Assembly (NCBI GenBank): GCA_014647935.1
Contig: BMQD01000017.1
Coordinates: forward strand, 124,001-188,000
DNA: 64,000 nt
Source of the DNA: Planomonospora parontospora
GTDB lineage: Bacteria; Actinomycetota; Actinomycetes; Streptosporangiales; Streptosporangiaceae
Direction: 5' to 3'
How positions within the stretch are numbered: position 1 is the first letter of the stretch; every line of letters starts with the position of its first letter. The position numbers and the translations under genes are program-made. A model generated the notes under the pieces. It searched no databases and was not told the DNA's origin. It worked only from the letters and a program-made list of their open reading frames with translations. Of this stretch, positions 18,135 through 27,006 are shown piece after piece.

Positions 18135-19705
18135 TCCGTCCCTCCCAGGGTGAAGACGGCCAGCTGCGTGGGCGGGCCGACCTCGGGGTCGTCGTCCCCG
18201 ACGGACCGGAACGCGACGGTGCAGCGGTACTCGGCGCAGACCCGCTCCGCCCAGGCGGCGAACTCGGCCCGGGTCCACTCGAAGCGGTGGTCGGGGTGGC
18301 GCATGCCCGTCAGGAACTCGTAGCGGACGTTGTACTCGGCGTTGGGCGTCGTCACGATCACGTGGCCGGGCCGGGCGGCGCCGAAGACCACGCGTTCGAG
18401 GGCGGCCAGGCGCGGCGGGTCGACGTGCTCGACGACCTCCATGAGGACGGCGGCGTCGTAGCCGGAGAACCGGTCGTCGGTGTAGGTCAGCGCCCCCTGG
18501 AACAACTCCAGCCGCGCCCTCTGGCGGTCGGGCATGCGGTCCAGCCGCAGCTTGCGAGCGGCGACGGCGAGCGCCTGGGACGACACGTCCGCCCCGGCGA
18601 CCCTGGTGAACGACGGGTCCGCCAGCAGCGCCCCGACCAGCTGGCCGGTCCCGCAGCCCAGGTCGATGACCGTGCGCGCGCCCAGCTCGCCCAGTACGGC
18701 GAGCACGGCCTCCCGGCGCAGGACGTTCAGCGGCCTCCTGCCCCCGGCCTCCGGCCCGTTCCCGTCATCGACGGGATCGCCCTGCGCGGGTAGGGCGGTC
18801 CCCTCGGACACGGCGTCCTCCACGGCGTCCTCCCCGGGCGGGGCCGTTCCGTCAGGCGGGGCCGTTCCGCCGGGCGGCGCCTCCGCGGGCCCGGCGTCCG
18901 GGTCCTCCGGGGCCCCGAACGCGGCGGTCTCCTCCTCGACGGGGGGCTCCAGCTCCTCCTCCACGTCGTCGCCGAGCTCGGCCAGGCGGGCGAAGGCCGT
19001 CCGGGTCAGCGCCCAGCGGCGCCCGAGGTAGCGTCGGGTGATCAGTCCCCTCTCCGGGTGGGCGGCCAGCCAGGACTCGCCGGCGCGGATGAGCTTGTCC
19101 ACCTCGTCGGAGGCGATCCAGTAGTGCTTGGCGTCGTCCAGGACGGGCAGCAGCACGTAGAGCTGGTTGAGCGCGTCGGCCAGCCGGACCTCGCCGCGCA
19201 GCGACAGCCGCACGTAGCGGGAGTCCCCCCACTCGGGGAAGCCCTCGTCCAGCGGTACGGCCCGCGCCTCGACCTCCCAGCCCAGCGGCTCGAACAGGCG
19301 GTGCGCCAGCTCGGGGCCGCCCCGGCAGGGCAGGGCGGGAAGCGTGATCTCCAGGGGGATGGGCCCGGCCGCGAGTTCGGGACGGCTCGCGCAGCGTCCG
19401 GTGCGCGCGGTGCGGAAGACGTCCGCCAGCGCCCCGGCCAGCAGCGACGAGGCGGCGTAGGGCCGGTCGTTGACGTACTGGCCCAGCGCGTAGTCGGGGG
19501 TGGATCTGCCGCGCGAGCGCACCAGGCGGACCGGGTCGACGTCGAGCATCAGCGCCGCGGTGCAGCGCTCCTCGCTCGCCTCCGGGTAGAAGACGCGGGC
19601 CGTGCCGTACGACTGGCCGAACTCCTGGACCCGGTCCGGGTGCTTGTGCAGCAGGAAGCCGAGGTCGGTGGCGGGCCGTACGGTCGTGGAGATGGTGAGC
19701 AACAC
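18131..19705 (-). CDS. hen1: 3'-terminal RNA ribose 2'-O-methyltransferase Hen1
   Basis: Bacterial Hen1 methylates the 2'-OH of a damaged RNA end before ligation, so that the repaired RNA cannot be cut again at that site. The 524-residue protein has the bacterial N-terminal domain (LLTISTTVRPATDLGFLLHK, residues 1-240) that activates Pnkp ligase. The C-terminal methyltransferase has the SAM motif VIDLGCGTGQLVGALL, the Mg-binding MEVVEHVDPPRL and a VTTPNAEYN segment. A linker of about 75 residues rich in Pro, Gly, Ala and Glu (roughly 245-320) is longer than usual. GTG at 19705 gives the family N-terminus. The stop overlaps the Pnkp start, the usual arrangement for this cassette. Confidence 0.95.
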   Translation of the reverse strand: MLLTISTTVRPATDLGFLLHKHPDRVQEFGQSYGTARVFYPEASEERCTAALMLDVDPVRLVRSRGRSTPDYALGQYVNDRPYAASSLLAGALADVFRTARTGRCASRPELAAGPIPLEITLPALPCRGGPELAHRLFEPLGWEVEARAVPLDEGFPEWGDSRYVRLSLRGEVRLADALNQLYVLLPVLDDAKHYWIASDEVDKLIRAGESWLAAHPERGLITRRYLGRRWALTRTAFARLAELGDDVEEELEPPVEEETAAFGAPEDPDAGPAEAPPGGTAPPDGTAPPGEDAVEDAVSEGTALPAQGDPVDDGNGPEAGGRRPLNVLRREAVLAVLGELGARTVIDLGCGTGQLVGALLADPSFTRVAGADVSSQALAVAARKLRLDRMPDRQRARLELFQGALTYTDDRFSGYDAAVLMEVVEHVDPPRLAALERVVFGAARPGHVIVTTPNAEYNVRYEFLTGMRHPDHRFEWTRAEFAAWAERVCAEYRCTVAFRSVGDDDPEVGPPTQLAVFTLGGTE

Positions 19706-19889
19706 CCGGGACAGTCTGCCGCATGTCCGATTCGCCGGGCCATCGGTTAACGGCCGGAGCGACCGGGCGACGCGGGCTGCCGGTCGACAGCCGGACGGCG
19801 GGACGGACGGACGACGGCCCGGCACGACCGGGTGGCGGCCGGGTGGTCCCGGCTCCCGGCCGCGCCGGGCCGTCCGCGGGCGACCGCGG

Positions 19890-20813
19890 TCAGACCTGAC
19901 GCATCACCTCGGCGGCGATGAGCTCCAGGTGCTCCAGGTCGTCCAGGTCCAGCAGCTGCAGGTAGATGCGCTCGGCGCCCAGCTCCGCGAACCTGCCGAT
20001 CTTCTCCACCACCTCCGCGGGGGTGCCCGCCAGCCCCCCGGCGCGCAGCGCGGCGAGGTCCTGACCGGTCGCCGCGGCCCGGCGGGCGAGCTCCGCCTCG
20101 TCGGCGCCCACGCAGACGGTCTGCGCGGCCGAGAGCACCATCGGGGAGCGGCCCGCCTCCTCGCACGCCTCGCGGACCCGCCCGAATGCCGCGGCGGTGT
20201 CCTCCGGCGTGCGGAACGGCACGTTGTACTCGTCGGCGAAGCGCGCGGCCAGCCGCGGGGTGCGCCGGGCGCCGAACCCGCCGATGATGATCGGCGGCCT
20301 CGGGCTCTGCGCGGGCTTGGGCAGCGCGGGCGAGTCGGCGAGCCGGTAGTGGGCGCCCTCGAAGGAGAACGTCTTGCCCGCGGGAGTGGTCCACAGCCCG
20401 GTGAGGATCTCCAGCTGCTCCTCGAACCGGGCGAAGCGCTCGCCGACCGGCGGGAACGGGATGCCGTACGCGGAGTGCTCGGCGTCGAACCAGCCGGTGC
20501 CCATGCCCAGCTCGACCCGGCCGCCGCTCATCCGGTCGACCTGGGCCACGCTGATCGCCAGCGGTCCGGGCAGCCGGAAGGTCGCCGGGGTGACCAGCGT
20601 GCCGAGCCTGATGGTGGAGGTCTCCCTCGCCAGGCCCGCGAGGGTCACCCAGGCGTCGGTGGATCCGGGGCCGGGGTCGCCCGCCCCGATCCGCATGTAG
20701 TGGTCGGAGCGGAAGAAGGCGTCGAACCCCAGCCGCTCCGAGGTCCGCGCGACCACCAGCAGCTCCTCGTAGGTGGCGCCCTGCTGCGGTTCAGTGAAGA
20801 TCCTCAACTTCAT
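19890..20813 (-). CDS. LLM-class F420-dependent oxidoreductase
   Basis: This 307-residue TIM-barrel enzyme of the luciferase-like monooxygenase family belongs to the F420-binding subgroup of actinobacteria. It begins MKLRIFTEPQQGATYEE, then FDAFFRSDHYMRIG, a typical F420-family opening. Other landmarks are VTLAGLARETSTIRLGTLV, GRVELGMGTGWFDAEH and PPIIIGGFGARRTPRLAAR. Such enzymes transfer hydride between coenzyme F420 and small organic substrates; the substrate here is unknown. An in-frame ATG nine bases upstream (20822) is the alternative start and has a more conventional spacing to an upstream GGGGCGG. It stands alone and is divergent from the secreted GH18-like gene. Confidence 0.88.
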   Translation of the reverse strand: MKLRIFTEPQQGATYEELLVVARTSERLGFDAFFRSDHYMRIGAGDPGPGSTDAWVTLAGLARETSTIRLGTLVTPATFRLPGPLAISVAQVDRMSGGRVELGMGTGWFDAEHSAYGIPFPPVGERFARFEEQLEILTGLWTTPAGKTFSFEGAHYRLADSPALPKPAQSPRPPIIIGGFGARRTPRLAARFADEYNVPFRTPEDTAAAFGRVREACEEAGRSPMVLSAAQTVCVGADEAELARRAAATGQDLAALRAGGLAGTPAEVVEKIGRFAELGAERIYLQLLDLDDLEHLELIAAEVMRQV

Positions 20814-20961
20814 GGACCCCATTATCCGGCCGCCCCGCCCGTCATCCGCCGAAAGCTCGCGCCGCGGCACGCCGCCTTGCTAACGTTCGAACCCCGAATG
20901 CCGTAGGTGTTCGCCCGGATACCCTGAGCGATCACCTGGTGTCGTCGAGAGGGTGGATCAC

Positions 20962-22026
20962 ATGTCCGTGGCGACAGACCGCTCCTCCGCTCGCCACGCC
21001 CGCGAGCCGGGCACCCCGCCCCGTGCCCTCATCGTGCTGGCCTCGGGAGCGCTCGCCACCGTGACCGGCGCCGCGCTCTGGCTCCTGCCCACCGAGACCG
21101 GCGAGTGGGGTCGGCCCGCGCGGGCCAAGGCGGTGGCCCCGCTGCCCGCCGCCCGCACCGCCTCCGGGCGGACGGACGCACCGGCCGTTCCCTCCCCCGC
21201 GGCCGGCCCGTCCGGCTTCGTGACGTTCGTCGACGCGGTCCACGACCCCTTCTTCCACCTGCCCCGGGCCGCCCGGCAGAGCGGTGGGCGCTGGTTCACG
21301 CTCGGCCACCTCACCGCCGGGCAGGACGGCTGCACCCCCCGCTGGGGCGGCCACCAGGACCAGGGGGTCAACCCGGTCGCCAACCGGCTGGGCCGGCTGC
21401 GGACGGCCGGGGGCGACGCCGGTCTGGCCTTCGGCGGCTCCGCCGGGCGGGAGCTCGCCTCGGCCTGCCCCCTGCCCGACCGCCTGGCCGCCGCCTACCG
21501 CCAGGTCGTGGGAGTCTTCGACGTCGCCCACATCGACTTCGAGGTCCGCGACTCCGCCGACCACGAGGCCGTACGGCGCCGCGCCGCGGCGATCTCGGCG
21601 CTCCAGCGGGAGACGGCGGGCCGGGGCCGGCCCCTCGCGGTGAGCTTCACCCTCCCGCTGACCGGGAGGGGCCTGTCCCCGCAGGACCAGCTGATGCTCC
21701 GCACCACCCGCGAGGCGGGCGCCCGGATCACCGCGGTCAACCTCATGGTGCCGCTGCGCCCCGCGGCTCCGGGGCGCAACCGGCTGCGTCCCGTCGCCGC
21801 CGCGGTGCGGGCCGCCCAGCCGCAGATCGCCCGGGCCCTGGGCGAGCGCTCGGCGTGGAGGCGCATCGCCCTGACGCCCGTGCTGGCCGGCCCGTCGGAC
21901 CTCTCGCCCGCCGACGCCCGCAAGCTCGCCGGCTTCGCCGCCCGCCACGACCTGGCCTGGATCTCCACCCGGGGCGCCGTGCCCGCCCCCGAGGTCGCCC
22001 GGCTGCTGGCGGCCCCTCCCCTCTAG
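20962..22026 (+). CDS. membrane-anchored GH18 (chitinase)-like protein
   Basis: This 354-residue protein has one N-terminal hydrophobic segment (ALIVLASGALATVTGAALWLL), so it is exported or anchored. The rest is a TIM-barrel-like domain beginning SGFVTFVDAVHDPFFHLP. A DVAHIDFEV segment around residue 195 fits the GH18 pattern DxxxxDxE, where the final Glu is the acid catalyst; SGRELASAC and LAVSFTLPL before and after match neighbouring barrel strands. It lacks carbohydrate-binding modules. It may hydrolyse N-acetylglucosamine polymers or be a non-catalytic relative, because the canonical DGxDxDxE string is only partly kept. ATG is chosen with GAGAGG nine bases upstream; GTG at 20953 is possible. 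Confidence 0.7.
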   Translation: MSVATDRSSARHAREPGTPPRALIVLASGALATVTGAALWLLPTETGEWGRPARAKAVAPLPAARTASGRTDAPAVPSPAAGPSGFVTFVDAVHDPFFHLPRAARQSGGRWFTLGHLTAGQDGCTPRWGGHQDQGVNPVANRLGRLRTAGGDAGLAFGGSAGRELASACPLPDRLAAAYRQVVGVFDVAHIDFEVRDSADHEAVRRRAAAISALQRETAGRGRPLAVSFTLPLTGRGLSPQDQLMLRTTREAGARITAVNLMVPLRPAAPGRNRLRPVAAAVRAAQPQIARALGERSAWRRIALTPVLAGPSDLSPADARKLAGFAARHDLAWISTRGAVPAPEVARLLAAPPL

Positions 22027-22130
22027 GACCTGCCGCCAGGACCCGCTCTGCGACCGCTCCGTCCCCCGGGCACCGCTCCAGGACCTGATCTGAGACCCCT
22101 CCGGGCCCCGGGGAGAGGCCGCAGGGGAGG

Positions 22131-23387
22131 TCAGGCCGTGCCGGGGACCAGCAGCGCCACGGACTCCACGTGGTGGGTCATCGGGAAGGCGTCGAAGGCG
22201 CGCAGCTCGGCCAGGCGGTAGCCGCGCTCGGCGAACCAGGCGAGGTCGCGGGCGAGCGTGGCGGGGTCGCAGGAGACGTAGACGATCCGGGAGGCCTCCA
22301 GGCCGGCGACGCGGTCGACGACCTCCCGGCCCAGGCCCGCGCGGGGCGGGTCGACGACGACCAGGTCGGCCTTCTCGATGCGGTGGCGGTCCAGGGCGCT
22401 CTCCACGTATCCCCGGGCGAAGCGCGCCTGCGGCAGGTCGCGCAGGTTGCGCTCGGCGTCGCGGACGGCGACGGTCTCGGACTCGACGCCGAACACCGCC
22501 CCGTCGGGACCGACCGCCTCCGCCAGGCCGGCGGCGAACAGGCCGACGCCGCAGTAGAGGTCGAGGGCCCACTCCCCGGGCTTCGGGTCGGCGAACTCCA
22601 TGACGACCGCGTTCAGGGTGGCGGCGGCGCTCGGGTGGACCTGCCAGAAGCCGCTGCCGGTGATGCGGAACTCGCGGTCGCCGACCTTCTCGGTCAGGTG
22701 GCCCGGCCCGTGGACCGACCGGGAGCGGCCCTTGCCCTCGTCGACGAAGACGGCCACGCTCTCGTCGAGGTCGGGCACGGCCACCGTACGGCGCGGCTTG
22801 GGCGCCACCACGACGGCCTGGTCCCCCGTGGAGGAGGCGATGACCTCCACCGAGGAGGCGCCCCGCCAGTTCATGACCTCGGCGCCGACGTTCTCCACCT
22901 CGGGGTGGGCGATCAGGCAGGCGTCCACGTGCTGGATGTCGTGGGAGCGGTGGCGGCGCAGGCCGAGCGCGCCGTCGCGGTCCACGGCGAACTGCACGCG
23001 GGTGCGCCAGCCGAGGCCGTCGGGCGCGCCCGGGACCTCTTCGACCTCGCCCTTCCACTCGATCCCGGCCAGCCGGCGCAGCTGCTCGGCCACCACGTCG
23101 GTCTTCAGCCGGCGCTGCGCCTCCAGGGAGGCGTGCTGCCAGTCGCAGCCGCCGCAGCGGCCGGGACCGGCGAAGGGGCAGGGCGGGACCACCCGGTCGG
23201 GAGAGGCGTCGAGGACCTCCACGGCGTCGGCCCGCAGGAACCGGGCCGTCTCCTCGGTGACCTCGGCGAGCACGCGCTCCCCGGGGAGGGCGTGCCGTAC
23301 GAAGACCACCCGGCCCTCGTGGCGGGCCACGCACCAGCCGCCGTGCGCCACCGGGCCCACCGTCAGTTCGATCGCCGTCGTCCCCAT
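22131..23387 (-). CDS. RNA uracil-C5 methyltransferase, TrmA/RlmD family
   Basis: This 418-residue enzyme methylates C5 of a uracil in tRNA or 23S rRNA using SAM. An N-terminal TRAM domain (residues 1-60) is followed by a cysteine cluster PCPFAGPGRCGGCDWQH, the Fe-S ligand pattern of RlmD-type enzymes. The methyltransferase domain has the SAM motif LDLYCGVGLFAAGL, the VVDPPRAGLGREV segment and the catalytic cysteine in YVSCDPATLARDL. The exact target base cannot be fixed from sequence. It corresponds by position to Rv2689c next to an APC transporter and TrkA genes. ATG is set by the TRAM start; longer frame readings are not credible. Confidence 0.92.
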   Translation of the reverse strand: MGTTAIELTVGPVAHGGWCVARHEGRVVFVRHALPGERVLAEVTEETARFLRADAVEVLDASPDRVVPPCPFAGPGRCGGCDWQHASLEAQRRLKTDVVAEQLRRLAGIEWKGEVEEVPGAPDGLGWRTRVQFAVDRDGALGLRRHRSHDIQHVDACLIAHPEVENVGAEVMNWRGASSVEVIASSTGDQAVVVAPKPRRTVAVPDLDESVAVFVDEGKGRSRSVHGPGHLTEKVGDREFRITGSGFWQVHPSAAATLNAVVMEFADPKPGEWALDLYCGVGLFAAGLAEAVGPDGAVFGVESETVAVRDAERNLRDLPQARFARGYVESALDRHRIEKADLVVVDPPRAGLGREVVDRVAGLEASRIVYVSCDPATLARDLAWFAERGYRLAELRAFDAFPMTHHVESVALLVPGTA

Positions 23388-23440
23388 GTCCCGTCCTGTC
23401 CTTCTCGAGCCTCCCCTGCGTCGCAGAGCCACCCGCAAGG

Positions 23441-25483
23441 TTATGCCGTGCCGTCGTCGTGTCGCGCCGCCTTGCGCCGGGGCCGGCGCACCGCACCGGC
23501 GGCGAAGGGCTCGGGACGGCCCTTGAGCCGGTCGGAGGAGTGCAGCTGCCAGGGCACGCTGATGACCATCACGCCGGGCTGGAAGAGCAGGCGGCCCTTG
23601 AGCCGCAGCGCGCTCTGGTTGTGCAGGATGTGCTCCCACCAGCTGCCGACCACGTACTCGGGGATGTAGACGCTCACCACGTCCCGCGGGGAGCGCCGGC
23701 GCCGCGACTTGACGTACTCCAGGATCGGCCGGGTGATCTCCCGGTAGGGCGAGTCGAGCGTCTTCAGCGGCACCGGGATGCCCCGCCGCTCCCATTCCTC
23801 CTGCAGCGCCCGGGCCTCCGATCCCTCCACGCCCACGGTGACCGCCTCCAGCGTCGAGGGCCGGGTGGCGCGGGCGTAGGCGAGGGCGCGCAGGGTCGGC
23901 TTGTGGATCTTCGAGACGAGCACGACGGCGTGGTTGCGCGCGGGCAGCATCGACTCGTCGATCTCGGCGTCCTCGTCGACGGCGAGCTCCCGGGCCACCT
24001 TCTCGTAGTGGCGGTGGATGCCCTTCATCATCGCGAACAGCACCGGCATCGCCACGCAGACGATCCACGCGCCGTGGGTGAACTTGGTCAGCAGCACGAC
24101 CACCAGCACCAGGCCGGTCATGACGCCGCCGAAGAAGTTGATCGCCCGCGAGCGCTGCATGTGCAGCCGGGCCTTCAGCTCGGTCTGGGTCCGCATCTCC
24201 CGGGTCCAGTGCCGGACCATGCCGATCTGGCTGAGGGTGAAGGAGACGAAGACGCCGACGATGTAGAGGTTCAGCAGGCGGCTGACATCGGCCTGGAAGC
24301 CCCACAGCAGCAGGCAGGCCCCGGCCGCCAGGATGAGGATGCCGTTGGAGAAGGCCAGCCGGTCGCCCCGGGTGTGCAGCTGGCGGGGCAGGAAGCGGTC
24401 CTGCGCGAGGATCGAGCCGAGCACCGGGAAACCGTTGAAGGCGGTGTTCGCGGCCAGGAACAGGATCAGAGCGGTGACCCCGGAGATGGCGAAGAACAGC
24501 AGCGATCCGCTGCCGAAGACCGCCTCGGACACCTGCGCGATGATCGGCTGCTGGTGGTAGTCGAATCCGGCGGGGTGGCCGTCGATGATCACGTCGCGGT
24601 GGGCGTAGGCGGGCTCGGCGACCTTGACGCCGGAGGCCAGCCCCAGCGTGATGATGCCGGTGAACATGGTCACCGAGATCAGGCCCATCATGAGCAGCGT
24701 CCTGGCCGCGTTGCGGCTCTTGGGCTTGCGGAAGGCGGGCACGCCGTTGCTGATCGCCTCGACGCCGGTCAGCGCGGCGCAGCCGGAGGAGAAAGCGCGC
24801 AGGATCAGGAAGGCCGCGGCGAAGGAGGTGAGGTTGGTCTGCTCGGCGACGATCTGATAGTCCGCGGTGGGCGCGCGCAGCTCGTCGCCGAGGACGAACA
24901 GCCGGAAGAAGCCGTAGCCGACCATGACGAGGACCGCGGCCATGAACGCGTAGGTGGGGACGGCGAAGGCCACGCCCGACTCGCGGATGCCGCGCAGGTT
25001 CACGAGCGTGAGCACGGCGACGATGAGGATCGCCACCAGCGGCTTGTGCGTCGCGACGTACGGGATCGTCGCGCCGACGTAGTCGACGCCGTTGGCCACC
25101 GAGACGGCGACCGTGAGGACGTAGTCGACCATGAGCGCACTGGCGACCGTGAGGCCCGCGTTCCGGCCGAGGTTGACGGTGGCCACCTCGTAGTCGCCGC
25201 CCCCGCTGGGGTAGGCGTGCACGTTCTGCCGGTAGGACGCGACGACCGTCAGCATCACCACCACGACGCCGCCCGCGACCCAGGGGCTGAAGTTGTAGAA
25301 CGACAGGCCCGCGAGGGAGAGGATGACGAGGATCTCCTGCGGGGCGTAGGCCACCGAGGAGAGGGCGTCGCTGGCGAAGACCGGCAGCGCGAGACGCTTC
25401 GGCAGCAGTTGCTCGTGCAACTGGGTGCTGCGCAGTGCACGCCCGATGAACAGGCGTTTAGTCAGGTCCGTCGCTTTCGGCAC
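23441..25483 (-). CDS. APC-superfamily permease, probable KimA-like potassium importer
   Basis: This 680-residue protein has about twelve membrane segments with APC landmarks, LPVFASDALSSVAYAPQEIL in helix 1 and YPSGGGDYEVATVNLG. A cytosolic C-terminal part of about 200 residues follows (RNHAVVLVSKIHKPTLRALA, then a DVVSVYIPEYVVG region). Length and architecture match the KUP-like potassium importer KimA (YdaO) of Bacillus rather than amino-acid permeases. Two TrkA-type potassium regulatory genes lie divergently 117 bases away, which supports potassium as the substrate; this is inference. GTG at 25483 is preceded by TAGCAT at a spacing of eight bases, consistent with a leaderless transcript. 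The same gene pair occurs as Rv2690c-Rv2691 in M. tuberculosis. Confidence 0.85.
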   Translation of the reverse strand: MPKATDLTKRLFIGRALRSTQLHEQLLPKRLALPVFASDALSSVAYAPQEILVILSLAGLSFYNFSPWVAGGVVVVMLTVVASYRQNVHAYPSGGGDYEVATVNLGRNAGLTVASALMVDYVLTVAVSVANGVDYVGATIPYVATHKPLVAILIVAVLTLVNLRGIRESGVAFAVPTYAFMAAVLVMVGYGFFRLFVLGDELRAPTADYQIVAEQTNLTSFAAAFLILRAFSSGCAALTGVEAISNGVPAFRKPKSRNAARTLLMMGLISVTMFTGIITLGLASGVKVAEPAYAHRDVIIDGHPAGFDYHQQPIIAQVSEAVFGSGSLLFFAISGVTALILFLAANTAFNGFPVLGSILAQDRFLPRQLHTRGDRLAFSNGILILAAGACLLLWGFQADVSRLLNLYIVGVFVSFTLSQIGMVRHWTREMRTQTELKARLHMQRSRAINFFGGVMTGLVLVVVLLTKFTHGAWIVCVAMPVLFAMMKGIHRHYEKVARELAVDEDAEIDESMLPARNHAVVLVSKIHKPTLRALAYARATRPSTLEAVTVGVEGSEARALQEEWERRGIPVPLKTLDSPYREITRPILEYVKSRRRRSPRDVVSVYIPEYVVGSWWEHILHNQSALRLKGRLLFQPGVMVISVPWQLHSSDRLKGRPEPFAAGAVRRPRRKAARHDDGTA

Positions 25484-25491
25484 GTCTGACG

Positions 25492-25497
25492 ATGCTA
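25492..25497 (-). promoter_or_regulatory. -10 element of a leaderless promoter for the APC permease
   Basis: On the minus strand TAGCAT is followed by eight bases and then the GTG start. In actinobacteria a TAnnnT hexamer 7-8 bases before a start codon usually marks a transcript beginning at the start codon itself. No Shine-Dalgarno sequence is present, which agrees with this. Confidence 0.45.
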
Positions 25498-25599
25498 GTC
25501 CCCTCCGGCTCCGTCCCCTCACGCGACGCCCCCGGAGCGGGCCATACTGACTGGGTACACCGGAGACAAGATCCGCCTCGAGCCGATCGGCGGGGGAGC

Positions 25600-26265
25600 A
25601 TGCATATTGTGATCATGGGGTGCGGCCGGGTGGGCTCCACCCTGGCGCACATCCTGGAGGACGGCGGCCACTCGGTCGCGATCATCGATCGGGATCCGCA
25701 GGCGTTCCGCCGGCTGCGGGCCGGGTTCCGCGGGCGGCGGGTCACCGGGATCGGGTTCGACCGGGACGTCCTGGAGGAGGCCGGCATCGAGTCGGCCGGC
25801 GCCTACGTGGCGGTGAGCAGCGGCGACAACTCCAACATCATCTCCGCCCGGGTCGCGCGCGAGACGTTCGGCGTCGACAACGTGGTGGCCCGCATCTACG
25901 ACTCCCGCCGGGCCGAGGTCTACCAGCGGCTGGGCATCCCCACCGTCGCCACGGTCCGCTGGACCGCCGACCAGATCCTCCGCCGGGTGCTGCCCGAGGG
26001 CGCCGAGCCGCTCTGGCGCGACCCCACCGGGACGATCGTGCTGGCCGAGGTGGCCTACCATCCCGGCTGGATCGGCACCAGGACCAGGGACCTGGAGGAG
26101 GCCGCCGGGACCCGCCTGGCGTTCGTCAACCGCATGGGCGAGACGCTGCTGCCCCGGCACGACTCCATGGTCCAGGAGGGCGACATCCTGCACGTCATGG
26201 CGGCCGGAAGCGACATGGACCGCATCAACAAGGTGCTGTCCGCCGCACCGGAGGAGGAGCACTGA
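25600..26265 (+). CDS. ceoB: TrkA-family potassium channel/transporter regulator (CeoB-like)
   Basis: This 221-residue cytosolic protein has an RCK N-domain that binds NAD(H), ATP/ADP or cyclic dinucleotides, with the Rossmann signature HIVIMGCGRVGSTLAHIL and the acidic strand end AIIDRDPQAF. An RCK C-domain follows from about residue 140. It should gate a potassium transporter according to cell state. It is the first of two adjacent trkA genes overlapping by one base, divergent from the KimA-like permease, the arrangement of ceoB-ceoC in mycobacteria. ATG with CGGGGGAG upstream sets the start. A CATACT hexamer at 25542-25547 may be its -10 element. Confidence 0.9.
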   Translation: MHIVIMGCGRVGSTLAHILEDGGHSVAIIDRDPQAFRRLRAGFRGRRVTGIGFDRDVLEEAGIESAGAYVAVSSGDNSNIISARVARETFGVDNVVARIYDSRRAEVYQRLGIPTVATVRWTADQILRRVLPEGAEPLWRDPTGTIVLAEVAYHPGWIGTRTRDLEEAAGTRLAFVNRMGETLLPRHDSMVQEGDILHVMAAGSDMDRINKVLSAAPEEEH

Positions 26266-26924
26266 TGCGTGTCACCATCGCGGGCGCCGGGGCCGTCGGC
26301 CGCTCCATCGCCGCCGAGCTCCTGGAGAACGGCCACCAGGTCCTGCTCATCGACGTCGACCCCAAGGCCATCAAGATCGACTCAGTGCCGCGGGCGGAGT
26401 GGCTGCTCGCCGACGCCTGCGAGATCTCCTCCCTGGACGAGGCCGGCCTGGCCGACTGCCACGTCGTGGTCGCCGCCAGCGGTGACGACAAGGTCAACCT
26501 CGTCGTCTCGCTCCTGGCCAAGACCGAGTACGGCGTGCCGCGCGTGGTCGCCCGGATCAACCACCCGAAGAACGAGTGGCTGTTCAACGAGTCCTGGGGC
26601 GTGGACGTCGCCGTCTCCACCCCGCGCCTGCTCAGCGCCCTGGTCGAGGAGGCGGTGAGCGTCGGCGACCTGGTCCGCCTGATGACCTTCCGCCAGGGCC
26701 AGGCCAACCTGGTCGAGCTGACCCTTCCCGAGGACGCCCCGGTGGTCGGCCAGCGCGCCGGCTCGGTGCCGTGGCCGGCCGACACCGCCCTGGTCGCGAT
26801 CCTGCGCGAGGGCCGGGTGCTGGTCCCCAGCGCCGACGACCCGCTGGAGGCCGGCGACGAGCTGATGTTCGTGGCCAGCCAGGAGGTCGAGGAGGAGCTC
26901 GCCCGGCTGCTCTCCCGCCACTGA
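26265..26924 (+). CDS. ceoC: TrkA-family potassium transporter regulator (CeoC-like)
   Basis: This 219-residue RCK protein pairs with the preceding one. The Rossmann motif is VTIAGAGAVGRSIAAELL with LLIDVDPKAI; the RCK C-domain covers about residues 140-215 (VVGQRAGSVPWPADTALVAI and AGDELMFVASQEVEEEL). The two RCK proteins differ clearly in sequence and probably form a hetero-ring. ATG overlaps the upstream stop (TGATG), and GGAGGAGG within the upstream gene acts as RBS. A hairpin follows 12 bases downstream. Confidence 0.9.
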   Translation: MRVTIAGAGAVGRSIAAELLENGHQVLLIDVDPKAIKIDSVPRAEWLLADACEISSLDEAGLADCHVVVAASGDDKVNLVVSLLAKTEYGVPRVVARINHPKNEWLFNESWGVDVAVSTPRLLSALVEEAVSVGDLVRLMTFRQGQANLVELTLPEDAPVVGQRAGSVPWPADTALVAILREGRVLVPSADDPLEAGDELMFVASQEVEEELARLLSRH

Positions 26925-26935
26925 GCGCCGTACGG

Positions 26936-26965
26936 CCCGCCCCCGCTCTTGCGGCGGGAGGCGGG
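26936..26965. terminator. hairpin between convergent trkA and DUF3159 genes
   Basis: CCCGCCCCCGC (26936-26946) pairs with GCGGCGGGAGGCGGG (26951-26965) around a TCTT loop, with an internal mismatch or bulge. It lies between two converging genes and can serve both. Confidence 0.5.
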
Positions 26966-27006
26966 ACCTCCGGCCGGAGACCCCGATCGGCCCGGGAGAC
27001 CGCCGG

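Noticed and set aside
26936-26965. Considered as a tRNA or small RNA gene
   Set aside because: It is a simple stem of about 11 pairs without a cloverleaf, D-loop or T-loop motif, and it sits where convergent genes need a terminator.
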